17,269 nt of DNA, from contig CAJMOP010000035.1 in assembly GCA_905215115.1 (NCBI GenBank), positions 1 through 17,269 of the forward strand. The letters run 5' to 3'. This DNA comes from an uncultured bacterium. Its GTDB lineage: Bacteria > Actinomycetota > Coriobacteriia > Coriobacteriales > Coriobacteriaceae. Position numbers and translations under genes: made by a program. This document shows positions 1-7,847 of this stretch, in pieces. The notes beneath the pieces are model-generated. The model was not told the origin of the DNA and did not search any database. It saw nothing but the letters and a program-made list of their open reading frames with translations. Position 1 is the first letter of the stretch. Each line of letters starts with the position of its first letter.

Positions 1-105
1 CTGGTCGAGGCCGCCCGCCGGCGCCAGCAGCTCGGGCAGCGCCGCACCGGCAGCATCCAATCCAGTCTCGTATTGTCCGCTCGGCCCCATCGTCCGAATC
101 GCCAT
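1..105 (-). CDS. U32-family peptidase, N-terminal fragment (runs off window)
   Basis: Only the first 35 codons are present; the gene continues past the left edge. Reading the minus strand from the ATG at 105-103 gives a protein whose residues 23-33 read LPELLAPAGGL. This is the characteristic N-terminal beta-strand of the U32 peptidase family (YrrO/TrhP/RlhA-like proteins, several of which act in tRNA or rRNA hydroxylation). An AAGGAG ribosome binding site lies 7 bases before the ATG, so this start is preferred over the internal ATG at codon 6. The gene diverges from the penicillin-binding protein gene. Subfamily and function cannot be decided from this fragment. Confidence 0.7.
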   Translation of the reverse strand, partial: MAIRTMGPSGQYETGLDAAGAALPELLAPAGGLDQ

Positions 106-267
106 CGACAAACTCCTTACCAAGGTATGCATTCACTCTGAAAAATGCCGTCTTCCAGCATACACGAGGCCTCGCGCGCCCCGTTTGGTTTATCGTGTAA
201 TAACTTATGTCCATCCTGCCCCGACGGCACATCCACCGTCCGGCACGACATACCTGGAGGTCAATAT

Positions 268-2466
268 ATGGGTCCTCGCCAACGACAGGGACGCAGCCGT
301 TCAAAGACGCATGCTCTGCCCATAATCCTGCTCTCGTTTTTGGGCTTTCTGCTGATTGCGGGCGTGGCATTTGGCATCGGCATGGTCGGCAACGTCAACC
401 GCTGGCTGTCCGATCTGCCCGACTACACCGACGCCAACGCGTATCTGGTGAGCGAGCCCACCGAGATCGTCGACTGCAACGGCAACAAGATCGCGAGCTT
501 CTACACGCAAAACCGCAAGTCCATCACCAAGGACGAGGTCTCCCCCTACGTGCTGCAGGGCACCGTTGACGTCGAGGACGAGCGCTTCTACGAGCACGGC
601 GGTATCGACCTGTGGGGTATCGCGCGTGCTGCGGTGGCAACCCTCGGCGGCGGACACGAAGGCGCCTCGACGATCACCCAGCAGCTTGTGCGCAACACCA
701 TCCTGCAGGAGGAGCAGTTCGACTCGACCATTGAGCGTAAGGTGCGCGAGGCCTACATCGCCATCAAGATGGAGGACATGTACTCCAAAGACGAGATCCT
801 CATGATGTACCTCAACACCATCTATTACGGCCACGGCGCCTACGGCATCGAGGCCGCAGCCGAGACCTATCTGTCCAAGAGCGCCGCCGACCTCACCCTC
901 AGCGAGGCCGCGCTGCTCATCGGCCTTCCCAACTCGCCTTCGCAGTACGACCCCACGGTCAACCCCGATCTGTCACTGTCTCGCCGCAACAAGGTTCTCG
1001 ACAACATGCTGCGCCTGGGCCACATCACCCAGGAGGAGCACGATGCCGCACAGGCCGAGCCCATCACCCTCAACGTGACCGAAATCTCGGGCAGCGGCGT
1101 CGACGTATACTCGCAGCCCTACTTTGTCTCCTACGTCAAGCAGCTACTGGAGCAGGAGTTCTCGACCGACGTGCTCTTTAAGGGCGGCCTGACCGTCAAG
1201 ACCACCATCGACCCCACGATGCAGCAGGTGGCAGAGAATGCCGTCCGCGAGCAGCTCGACACGCTCTCGCTTGACGGCCTGGACATGGGCATGGTCGTCG
1301 TCGACCCCAAGACCGGCTACATCAAGTGCATGGTGGGCGGCTACGACTACAACGCCGACGAGAACCACGTAAACCATGCCACGGCCAAGCGTCCCGTCGG
1401 CTCCACCTTTAAGGCCTTTACGCTGGCAACTGCCATCCAAAACGGCATGAACCCCAACGTCACCCTCAACTGCAACTCGCCGCTCAAGGCCAAGGGCACC
1501 ACAACCGAGGTACAAAACTACGCCAACCAGAGCTATGGCAACATCACGCTTAAGCAGGCGACGGCATACTCCTCCAACACCGGCTACATCCAGGTGGCGG
1601 AAGCCGTCGGCAACAGCAAGATCATCTCGCTCGTCAAAAAGCTCGGCATCGACCCCGCCAAGGACAACATCGAGGACGTTCCCGTCATGACCCTCGGCAC
1701 CGGCTCGATCTCGCCGCTCGAGATGGCCGCCGCCTACGCGACGTTTGCCAACGGCGGCTACTATCGCCAGCCGATCGCCATCACCGAGATTGACTCTCGT
1801 ACCGGTTCGGTGCTGTACCAGCACACCGACAATCCCTCACAGGTGCTTACCGAGGGCGAGGCCGCCGCGGTCACCGATGTTCTGTCCGGCGTCATGAAGG
1901 GCAGCGGTACGGGTGCTGCCGGCGCCCTGAGTGTCAACCAGCCCTATGCCGGCAAGACGGGCACCACCGACAACACCACCAACCTGTGGTTCTGCGGCTA
2001 TACCCCGCAGCTGGCATGCGCCCTGTGGACCGGCTATTCCGCGGGCGAGATCCCCATCCAAAAGTACGGCACGGACCTGCTGGGCGACAGCACCAACCTG
2101 CCTGTCTTTAAGCGGTTTATGAACACCGTTCTGACCGGTACCGAGCGCGAGGAGTTTGCGACCGGAACGGCGCCCACCTACAAGAACAACAGCGTCTGGA
2201 AGTTCTACGGCACCAACAACACCAAGAAGTCGGAGAACGACGACAAGGACAAGGACGAGGACGAAGAGGAAGAGGAAACCACCACAACGACTACCACGAC
2301 GACCACGACCACCGAGACCACGGGCGGCGACACCACCGGCGGCACCGGTACGACCGGTGGCTCGACGGGCGGCTCCACTGGTGGTTCGACCGGCGGCGAT
2401 GGCGGCACGCCTACGCCTACGCCCACTCCAGACCCCTCGCCCACGCCTGACGATACGGTCGGCTAA
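268..2466 (+). CDS. Class A penicillin-binding protein (bifunctional glycosyltransferase/transpeptidase)
   Basis: Polymerises lipid II into glycan strands and cross-links the peptides outside the membrane. A short basic cytoplasmic tail precedes one membrane helix at about residues 18-40. The GT51 domain follows, with the EDERFYEH motif (catalytic Glu103) and GASTITQQ at 132-139. The transpeptidase domain has the nucleophile motif STFK (Ser379, Lys382), SSN (435-437) and KTGTT (563-567). From about residue 653 a low-complexity tail begins: a Lys/Asp/Glu stretch, 12 consecutive Thr (671-682), Gly/Thr/Ser repeats and a Pro/Thr end. The open frame extends upstream to an ATG at 145, but CTGGAGG lies 7 bases before the ATG at 268 and the upstream 41 codons look non-coding, so 268 is chosen (732 residues). 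The symbol could be ponA, mrcA or pbp1a; family assignment is certain, the ortholog is not. Confidence 0.95.
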   Translation: MGPRQRQGRSRSKTHALPIILLSFLGFLLIAGVAFGIGMVGNVNRWLSDLPDYTDANAYLVSEPTEIVDCNGNKIASFYTQNRKSITKDEVSPYVLQGTVDVEDERFYEHGGIDLWGIARAAVATLGGGHEGASTITQQLVRNTILQEEQFDSTIERKVREAYIAIKMEDMYSKDEILMMYLNTIYYGHGAYGIEAAAETYLSKSAADLTLSEAALLIGLPNSPSQYDPTVNPDLSLSRRNKVLDNMLRLGHITQEEHDAAQAEPITLNVTEISGSGVDVYSQPYFVSYVKQLLEQEFSTDVLFKGGLTVKTTIDPTMQQVAENAVREQLDTLSLDGLDMGMVVVDPKTGYIKCMVGGYDYNADENHVNHATAKRPVGSTFKAFTLATAIQNGMNPNVTLNCNSPLKAKGTTTEVQNYANQSYGNITLKQATAYSSNTGYIQVAEAVGNSKIISLVKKLGIDPAKDNIEDVPVMTLGTGSISPLEMAAAYATFANGGYYRQPIAITEIDSRTGSVLYQHTDNPSQVLTEGEAAAVTDVLSGVMKGSGTGAAGALSVNQPYAGKTGTTDNTTNLWFCGYTPQLACALWTGYSAGEIPIQKYGTDLLGDSTNLPVFKRFMNTVLTGTEREEFATGTAPTYKNNSVWKFYGTNNTKKSENDDKDKDEDEEEEETTTTTTTTTTTTETTGGDTTGGTGTTGGSTGGSTGGSTGGDGGTPTPTPTPDPSPTPDDTVG

Positions 2467-2488
2467 GAAGTACGCGACTAAAGCCAAC

Positions 2489-2530
2489 AAGGCCCCGAGC
2501 AGCTTATTGAACTGCTCGGGGCCTTTTAGT
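2489..2530 (+). terminator. Intrinsic terminator of the penicillin-binding protein gene
   Basis: A perfect 14-bp stem (2489-2502 with 2512-2525, arms AAGGCCCCGAGCAG and its complement) encloses a 9-base loop. The descending arm runs into TTTTAGTTT on the plus strand. It starts 22 bases after the stop codon. The complementary strand has a weaker U-rich tail, so the hairpin may act in both directions. Confidence 0.85.
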
Positions 2531-2565
2531 TTGAAACGACCTGGAGGGCGGTCTTTATACCGGCA

Positions 2566-2600
2566 AACAAAAAGGGGGTACCGACCAACGTCGATACCCC
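2566..2600 (-). terminator. Intrinsic terminator of argR
   Basis: On the minus strand GGGGTATCGA (2600-2591) pairs with TCGGTACCCC (2584-2575) around a 6-base loop, with one G-U wobble. CTTTTTGTTTG follows. The wobble would be a C-A mismatch on the plus strand, so the hairpin belongs to minus-strand transcription. It sits 50 bases after the argR stop codon, facing the penicillin-binding protein terminator. Confidence 0.8.
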
Positions 2601-2651
2601 TTACAAGCCACTATGTCAGCGCACACAATGCCGAACGCACGACCCGCACGC

Positions 2652-3089
2652 CTACTTGCGAGAATTGCTCAACTTATTGATCAGCGCCTCGAGACGCTCG
2701 CCGTCCTCGGCCGTCTGGGCAATAACCAAAATCGTATCGTTGCCGGCAAGCGAGCCAAGCACATCGGGCAACTCTGCCGCATCAACGGCGGCGGCGATGC
2801 CGGAAGCCGTGCCAGGCTGAGCCTTGATCATAACCAGATTATCAGTACGCAGAACGCCCGTTACGAGCTCGGAAACCATACGTTGCAGGTGCAGGTCCTC
2901 TGCCAGAACATAGATGCCCTCAGGGAGCTTACGCAGCCCCATATCGGCAATATCGCGAGAGACAGTCGCCTGCGTGCAATCAAAGCCCATAGCACGGAGC
3001 TCATCGACCAGCACGCGCTGCGTGCGGACATCCTTATTGCGCACAATATCTCTAATGGCATCCTGGCGCCCATTGCGTTTTTTAGCCAT
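2652..3089 (-). CDS. argR: Arginine repressor ArgR/AhrC
   Basis: A transcription factor that forms arginine-bound hexamers and binds ARG boxes to repress arginine biosynthesis and, in many Gram-positives, activate catabolism. The N-terminal winged helix-turn-helix includes TQATVSRDI, the family's recognition helix. The C-terminal oligomerisation and arginine-binding domain shows GTASGIAAAVDAAELPDVLG and then GSLAGNDTIL. The 145-residue length is typical. An open frame begins 11 codons earlier, but GAGTGAGGG precedes the ATG at 3089 at suitable spacing and MAKKRN is a normal ArgR N-terminus. No arginine genes lie next to it here, so it is an unlinked regulator. A perfect inverted repeat upstream may be its operator. 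Confidence 0.93.
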   Translation of the reverse strand: MAKKRNGRQDAIRDIVRNKDVRTQRVLVDELRAMGFDCTQATVSRDIADMGLRKLPEGIYVLAEDLHLQRMVSELVTGVLRTDNLVMIKAQPGTASGIAAAVDAAELPDVLGSLAGNDTILVIAQTAEDGERLEALINKLSNSRK

Positions 3090-3182
3090 ACAAACCCTCA
3101 CTCCAAAAGATGGCGGAGACAATCAATCAGTGTTTGAATAGTTTAGCGCTATTTGAAGGCTTTTGTGTATAAGAACGCATTT

Positions 3183-3210
3183 CGAAACAATTCTATGCAA
3201 GTTTGTTTCG
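3183..3210. promoter_or_regulatory. Inverted repeat CGAAACAA-N12-TTGTTTCG upstream of argR
   Basis: Two perfect 8-base half-sites (3183-3190 and 3203-3210) have centres 20 bp apart, about two helical turns, between the glycosyltransferase stop and the argR start. The spacer contains TTGCATAGAA (minus strand), which loosely resembles an ARG-box half. A TATACA element that could be a -10 lies just downstream toward argR, at about 3170. The geometry suits a dimeric or multimeric repressor. Which protein binds is inference. Confidence 0.4.
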
Positions 3211-3221
3211 TAATGAGCCGT

Positions 3222-4262
3222 TTAGACGGTTTTTGCGCCCGTCCGGTTAAGAAAAGCTGCCAGATGCGTACACATCACGCAGCGCGCGGGCTTAGCGCTA
3301 GCGATCGGCCCAAACAACAGACCGAGTCCCCGATGGTTGTCCTTGAGCGCGGCGACCATCTGACGGGTTCGAGGCGCCTCGAGCATATCACGCATGCGGG
3401 CGGAACGCTCGATTGACGACACCCCATGCGGGCTCAGACACAAATTCTCGATGCAGGCGACCAGTCCGGCAAAGTAGAACTTTTGGCTTGCCAGCTTGAG
3501 CCGACCACCGCTATCTGCTTCCGAGAGTGAGTCCGCAAGCTCGTCGAGCGCTCGGGTGTCATCGGATACCTTGGCATACATGGTGGGATCAAAGGCGTCT
3601 GTAAGCTTAGGCGCTACCGTGTGGAAACAAGCGTCGCCGCATCCGGAGACGCGCTGCGCCTGCGAGAGCGCGCACACCATAAACTCAACCGTACGGTACG
3701 CCTTGCCGTGCGACAGGCATGCCTCAAACAGCGGACGACTATACATCACGCCAGAGGTCTGAACGACTAGGCCGCCTAAAATCAACTGAGGCAGCCCGGC
3801 CACCATCGAAGATTTGCTATCAATGGAAATATGAGTAGCATCCAAGACGCGCGAATGGCGCTCTCGATGTGCATCATAGCGGTCGAGCGACACCGTGGGG
3901 AACACTATGTCTGCCGCAGTATCGCACGCGATATCGACCATCTTGGAAAGGGATTGCGGAGCAAACCACTCATCGGCGTTCATGGCGATGATTTGAGAGC
4001 CGCGCGAGGCAGCAAAACCGGCACGAAGACACGCGCCGCGCGTCGCGTCCTCGACGTCAATCAAATCAATATGGATGTCCCTGTCGGCAGCAACTTGAAG
4101 CGAGTGGCGCACACCGGGCGCAGTATCGCGACAGACAACGACAATCTGCAAATCGTAGAGGTCTTGGTTCTGGATACTCTCGAGCGCACGCATCGCATAG
4201 CTGGGCGAACCTTCTACCACAAGGATCACCGAAAGTCGCGGATGCGAGCCACGTCGAACCAA
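3222..4262 (-). CDS. GT2-like glycosyltransferase, orphan
   Basis: The N-terminal 120 residues have the GT-A pattern of family 2 glycosyltransferases. LSVILVVEGS (10-19) matches the opening beta-strand, ALESIQNQDLYDLQIVVVC gives the nucleotide-sugar-binding region, and MNADEWFAP (94-102) is at the place of the usual LDADD-type metal motif. There Asp is replaced by Asn95 while Asp97-Glu98 remain. The C-terminal 170 residues are helical and unassigned. The protein has no membrane helix and 11 cysteines (44, 78, 113, 182, 197, 208, 212, 270, 275, 328, 331), unusual for a cytosolic GT2. The start is TTG at 4262: GAGAGGA lies about 8 bases upstream, and a TGA 10 codons upstream blocks any longer ATG or GTG start. 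It stands alone between argR and truA. Donor, acceptor and even activity are unknown. Confidence 0.75.
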   Translation of the reverse strand: MVRRGSHPRLSVILVVEGSPSYAMRALESIQNQDLYDLQIVVVCRDTAPGVRHSLQVAADRDIHIDLIDVEDATRGACLRAGFAASRGSQIIAMNADEWFAPQSLSKMVDIACDTAADIVFPTVSLDRYDAHRERHSRVLDATHISIDSKSSMVAGLPQLILGGLVVQTSGVMYSRPLFEACLSHGKAYRTVEFMVCALSQAQRVSGCGDACFHTVAPKLTDAFDPTMYAKVSDDTRALDELADSLSEADSGGRLKLASQKFYFAGLVACIENLCLSPHGVSSIERSARMRDMLEAPRTRQMVAALKDNHRGLGLLFGPIASAKPARCVMCTHLAAFLNRTGAKTV

Positions 4263-4423
4263 ATTATCCGTCCTCTCGACAGCAATGAATCAAACCGTGG
4301 TTCATGGTACACCCCGGCAATAAAAGCAATGAGACACCGGTTGCATTGCACGCCAAGAACAGATGTTGCACACGCGCAGCCCACAGATGACAGGTGTCGA
4401 CGCACGACACGTCGAGCCCTACC

Positions 4424-5248
4424 CTAGTCGAGCACGACAAGCTCGGCGGGATCGTAATCCACGCCCATAAACGTAAGGCCGCAGGCAGGAGCCGTGGGGC
4501 CCGCAGCGGTGCGGTCGCAAGCATCGATAACCTCGCGCATCCACTCGGGTTCACGGCGATGCATGCCAATCTCGACAAGCGTGCCCACGATCGTACGGAC
4601 CATCGAATGCAGAAACGCATTGCCCTCGATGGTGAACGTCAGGATGTCCTCGCCAAACGCAACCTCATGGCCAAATTCGGCACGCATCACGCAGCGATGC
4701 GTGGGCTTGCCAACGGCCGAAGCGACCTTGCAAAAGCTTTTAAAGTCCTGCTCGCCCAGCAGTGCGGGGCAGGCAGCAGACATAGCCTCAACATCCAAGG
4801 GATAGCGATGCCACCACACGGCACCGCGGGACAGCACAGGGCGCGCATCTCGATCGGCAATACGGTATGTATACGTACGGGAACGCGCGTCAAAACGCGC
4901 AGAAAAGCCTTTACGGGCCTTGTAGACCTCGTTAATGGCGATATCTTTGGGCAGCAGGGCATCCATAGCCCGCAGCCACCTACGGCGCGTACAAGCGAGC
5001 TCAGCGTCCGTTACGGGCACGCTGATGTACTGGGCCACGGCATGCACGCCGGCATCGGTACGCCCAGCGCACGTCAGATCGACCGGACGGCGAAGCAGCG
5101 TCTCGATGGCTCGACGTAGCTCACCCGCAACCGTCGTCTGTCCCGGCTGCTCGGCAAATCCGCTATACGACGAGCCATCATAGGCCACGCGAAATACGAG
5201 TGTAGCGTCAAGCTCGGAAATCGAATTGAAATCAAACGGCGCAGTCAT
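4424..5248 (-). CDS. truA: tRNA pseudouridine(38-40) synthase TruA
   Basis: Converts uridines 38-40 of the tRNA anticodon stem-loop to pseudouridine. The catalytic motif AGRTDAGVHA carries the nucleophile Asp65. It is preceded by the family strand VAYDGSSYSGFAEQPG, and GNAFLHSMVRTIVGTL near the C-terminus is the other conserved TruA block. The frame could open at TTG 5263, but GGGAG lies 5 bases before the ATG at 5248, giving 274 residues, normal for TruA. It is the last gene after the alpha operon, as in many Gram-positive genomes. Here an intrinsic terminator stands between rplQ and its start, so it depends on read-through or on a promoter I cannot identify. Confidence 0.96.
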   Translation of the reverse strand: MTAPFDFNSISELDATLVFRVAYDGSSYSGFAEQPGQTTVAGELRRAIETLLRRPVDLTCAGRTDAGVHAVAQYISVPVTDAELACTRRRWLRAMDALLPKDIAINEVYKARKGFSARFDARSRTYTYRIADRDARPVLSRGAVWWHRYPLDVEAMSAACPALLGEQDFKSFCKVASAVGKPTHRCVMRAEFGHEVAFGEDILTFTIEGNAFLHSMVRTIVGTLVEIGMHRREPEWMREVIDACDRTAAGPTAPACGLTFMGVDYDPAELVVLD

Positions 5249-5283
5249 GGGCGCTCCCAACAAACAAGCAACGGTATCGCGAC

Positions 5284-5314
5284 AAAAAAAGAGGGGTACG
5301 CGAACGTACCCCTC
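5284..5314 (-). terminator. Intrinsic terminator after rplQ
   Basis: On the minus strand a perfect 10-bp stem, GAGGGGTACG with CGTACCCCTC, closes a TTCG loop (hairpin 5314-5291). Seven U residues follow (5290-5284). It lies 27 bases past the rplQ stop codon and 36 bases before truA, so it marks the main end of the ribosomal-protein transcript. Confidence 0.92.
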
Positions 5315-5340
5315 GAATATAGCCTATGCAGACGGAATGT

Positions 5341-5808
5341 CTACTCAGCGGTCTCCTCAGCAGGAGCCTCCTCGACGGCCTCGACCTTCTTGGGAGCAGC
5401 GGCCTTCTTGGGGGCCGGAGCAGCCTTCTTGGCCTTAGGCGTGCAAGGCTCGGTGACGAGCTCCATGATAACGATGGGAGCGTTGTCGCCCTTACGGTTA
5501 CCGAGCTTCATGATGCGGGTGTAACCGCCGTTGCGGTCCTGCCACATGCCCTGAGCAGCCTTGTCGAAGATCTCGGCAACGAGCTGCTTATCGCCGAGCT
5601 TGGCGATAGCCAGACGACGAGAGTGCAGGTCGCCCTTCTTGGCCCAGGTGATGATCGGATCGACGACCGAACGCAGCGCCTTAGCGCGGGTCTCGGTGGT
5701 CTTGATGCGGTCGTTCTCGAAGAGGGCCTTAGCAAGGCTCTTCTTCATGGCCTTGGTGTGGCTCGCATCGGTGCCGAGCTTCAGGCCCTTCTTAACGTTG
5801 TGACGCAT
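5341..5808 (-). CDS. rplQ: 50S ribosomal protein L17
   Basis: Large-subunit protein near the exit tunnel. The N-terminus MRHNVKKGLKLGTDASHTKAM and the block TETRAKALR are diagnostic. The conserved fold ends near residue 122 (VIMELV). A 30-residue Ala/Lys/Pro then Glu-rich extension follows, as in many actinobacterial L17 proteins. GAGGAG precedes the ATG. The gene is 30 bp downstream of rpoA, the usual alpha-operon ending. Confidence 0.97.
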   Translation of the reverse strand: MRHNVKKGLKLGTDASHTKAMKKSLAKALFENDRIKTTETRAKALRSVVDPIITWAKKGDLHSRRLAIAKLGDKQLVAEIFDKAAQGMWQDRNGGYTRIMKLGNRKGDNAPIVIMELVTEPCTPKAKKAAPAPKKAAAPKKVEAVEEAPAEETAE

Positions 5809-5838
5809 GGTCTAGTTTCTCCTCAAATATGCGAAGCA

Positions 5839-6780
5839 TTAAGCCTTCAGGCTCAGGCCCATGGACTCAAGCTTGTCCTTCACTTCCTCGATCGACTTAA
5901 CACCGAAGTTACGGATGTTGAGCAGATCGTTCTCCGAGAACTCAACGAGTTGACGGACCGAGTGAATGCTGGCGCGCTTAAGGCAGTTGTAGGAACGGAC
6001 GGAAAGGTCCAGATCCTCGATCTGCTTGTCCAGCTCGGCGTTGTCGTTGGTGACCTCGGGAGCGAAGATCGAAGCCTCCTCCTCGACCTCGGGGGTCTCG
6101 GCAAGGTTCATAAAGGCGGCCATATGCTGGTTGATGATATTGGCAGCCTGGACCACGGCATCGCGCGGGGCGATGGAGCCGTTGGTCTCGATCTCGAGGA
6201 CAAGGCGGTCGTAGTCGGTATGCTGACCGACACGGCAAGCCTCAACGAGCTTGGCGCAACGGGAAACCGGCGAGTACAGCGAGTCGACGTGGATCACACC
6301 GATGGGATCGTTGTCGCGCTTGTTAGCCTCGCCAGAGACATAGCCGCGGCCATAGCCGATGCGCATGCTCATGGTGAGATGGCCACCCTCGGTAAGCGTA
6401 GCGATGTGCTGCTCGGGGTTGACCAGCTCAAACTCGGACGGAATAAAGAAGTCCGCACCGGTGACCTCGCAGGGGCCGTCAACAGAAATGGTGGCGGTCG
6501 CCTCGTCGGTCGTGCCGAGAGCCCTGAAGACAAGACCCTTGACATTCAGGACGATGTCGGTGACATCCTCGACCATGTTAGGGATGGTCATGAACTCGTG
6601 CTGCGCACCATCGATCTGAATAGCCTCGACGGCGGCACCCTCGAGCGAGGACAGAAGAACGCGACGAAGGGAGTTACCCAGCGTATCGCCGTAACCACGC
6701 TCGAGCGGCTCGACGGAGACACGAGCAGACGTCTCGTTGATCTCTTCGACCTGAACCTGAGGCCTAATGAATTCTGACAT
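5839..6780 (-). CDS. rpoA: DNA-directed RNA polymerase subunit alpha
   Basis: The alpha dimer scaffolds RNA polymerase assembly, and its C-terminal domain contacts UP elements and activators. Residues 1-228 form the dimerisation domain; RGYGDTLGNSLRRVLLSSL at 28-46 is the diagnostic block. An acidic linker (about 229-250) leads to the C-terminal domain, VRSYNCLKRASIHSV. It keeps the equivalents of E. coli DNA-contacting residues: Arg262 (R265), Asn265 (N268), Gly293 (G296) and Lys295 (K298). Length 313 is normal. GGAGG stands 6 bases before the ATG. Confidence 0.98.
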   Translation of the reverse strand: MSEFIRPQVQVEEINETSARVSVEPLERGYGDTLGNSLRRVLLSSLEGAAVEAIQIDGAQHEFMTIPNMVEDVTDIVLNVKGLVFRALGTTDEATATISVDGPCEVTGADFFIPSEFELVNPEQHIATLTEGGHLTMSMRIGYGRGYVSGEANKRDNDPIGVIHVDSLYSPVSRCAKLVEACRVGQHTDYDRLVLEIETNGSIAPRDAVVQAANIINQHMAAFMNLAETPEVEEEASIFAPEVTNDNAELDKQIEDLDLSVRSYNCLKRASIHSVRQLVEFSENDLLNIRNFGVKSIEEVKDKLESMGLSLKA

Positions 6781-6812
6781 GTATTACCTCCAGCCTCAGC
6801 AGCCCGGATGGA

Positions 6813-7409
6813 CTACTTAGAGTAGAGCTCGACGATGAGCTGCTCGTTGATATCACCGCTGATCTGCTCACGCGTCGGCAGAGCGAGCACGTTACCAGAC
6901 AGCTTCTCGATATCGACCTCGAGCCAGCCAGGGACCTCAAAGCGCTCGGAGGAAATCAGAGCCTCCTTGATGGGGAGGAGGTCACGGAACTTCTCGCCGA
7001 CAGCGACGACGTCGCCGGCCTTGACGCGGTAGGACGGAATATCCACGCGCTTGCCGTTCACGGTGAAGTGACCGTGACGGACGGACTGACGAGCCTCTTT
7101 GCGGGTGCGGGCGAAGCCAAGACGGAAGACGACGTTGTCAAGGCGAGACTCAAGGATGATCATGAGGTTCTCACCGGTGACGCCGTTCATCTTACGGGCC
7201 TTGTTGAAGTAGCCGTGGAACTGCTTCTCCAGAACGCCATAGATGAACTTGACCTTCTGCTTCTCGCGCAGCTGCATGCCGTACTCAGATTCCTTGCGAC
7301 GGCGCTTGGGCTGACGGATAGATTCCTTCTTGCTGCTGTAACCGAGCTCAGCGGGATCGATCCCGAGCTGACGGCAGCGCTTAAGAACAGGAGTCCTGTC
7401 GATTGCCAT
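6813..7409 (-). CDS. rpsD: 30S ribosomal protein S4
   Basis: Primary 16S rRNA-binding protein that organises the 5' domain and, in E. coli, represses the alpha operon. The C-terminal S4 RNA-binding domain is clear: ESRLDNVVFRLGFARTRKEARQ and VRHGHFTVNGKRVDIPSY. The N-terminus has a single Cys rather than the four of zinc-binding S4, so this is the C-minus form. Placement between rpsK and rpoA follows the E. coli and actinobacterial order, unlike Bacillus, where rpsD is elsewhere. Length 198. Confidence 0.97.
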   Translation of the reverse strand: MAIDRTPVLKRCRQLGIDPAELGYSSKKESIRQPKRRRKESEYGMQLREKQKVKFIYGVLEKQFHGYFNKARKMNGVTGENLMIILESRLDNVVFRLGFARTRKEARQSVRHGHFTVNGKRVDIPSYRVKAGDVVAVGEKFRDLLPIKEALISSERFEVPGWLEVDIEKLSGNVLALPTREQISGDINEQLIVELYSK

Positions 7410-7428
7410 ATTGATACGATCCTTTCAG

Positions 7429-7833
7429 TTACACGCGGCGACGCTTCTTGGGGCGGCAGCCGTTGTGCGGAATGGGGGTCTTGTCCTGGATGCTCGAGAC
7501 CTCGAGGCCAGCAGCCTGGAGGGAGCGGATGGCGGTCTCACGACCGGAGCCGGGGCCCTTGACGAAGACGGAAACCTTCTTCATACCGTGCTCCATGGCC
7601 TGCTTGGCAGCAGCCTCGGCAGCCATCTGGGCAGCGAACGGCGTGGACTTACGGGAGCCCTTGAAGCCCACCTGGCCAGCCGACTTCCAGGAAATGACGT
7701 TGCCCTGGGGATCGGTGATCGAAACGATCGTGTTGTTGAACGTAGAACGAATGTGAGCCTGGCCCACGGAAATGTTCTTACGGTCCGCGCGCTTCAGACG
7801 GGCAGCGCGAACGTTCTTCTTAGCAGTAGCCAT
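7429..7833 (-). CDS. rpsK: 30S ribosomal protein S11
   Basis: Platform protein of the small subunit near the E-site mRNA. The diagnostic stretch is HIRSTFNNTIVSITDPQGN, followed by GFKGSRKSTPFAAQMAAE and KGPGSGRETAIR. The C-terminus DKTPIPHNGCRPKKRRRV is invariant across bacteria. It has 134 residues, with rpsM 14 bp upstream and rpsD 19 bp downstream. Confidence 0.98.
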   Translation of the reverse strand: MATAKKNVRAARLKRADRKNISVGQAHIRSTFNNTIVSITDPQGNVISWKSAGQVGFKGSRKSTPFAAQMAAEAAAKQAMEHGMKKVSVFVKGPGSGRETAIRSLQAAGLEVSSIQDKTPIPHNGCRPKKRRRV

Positions 7834-7847
7834 CTATCTAGCGCTCC

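Noticed and set aside
125..163. GTATGC ... GCATAC inverted pair in the U32/PBP divergent region
   Set aside because: Only 6 bp with 27 bases between; expected by chance. No convincing promoter hexamers were placed around it.
145..267. Upstream extension of the penicillin-binding protein frame from the ATG at 145
   Set aside because: No ribosome binding site, non-family sequence, and a strong GGAGG-spaced ATG at 268.
4394..4410. GTGTCG-ACGCA-CGACAC hairpin after truA as a terminator
   Set aside because: Six-bp stem without a U-run on the minus strand; too weak to call.
5326..6777. 483-codon plus-strand open frame opposite rplQ and rpoA
   Set aside because: High-GC antisense shadow of two clear genes. 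It has no recognisable domain or ribosome binding site.
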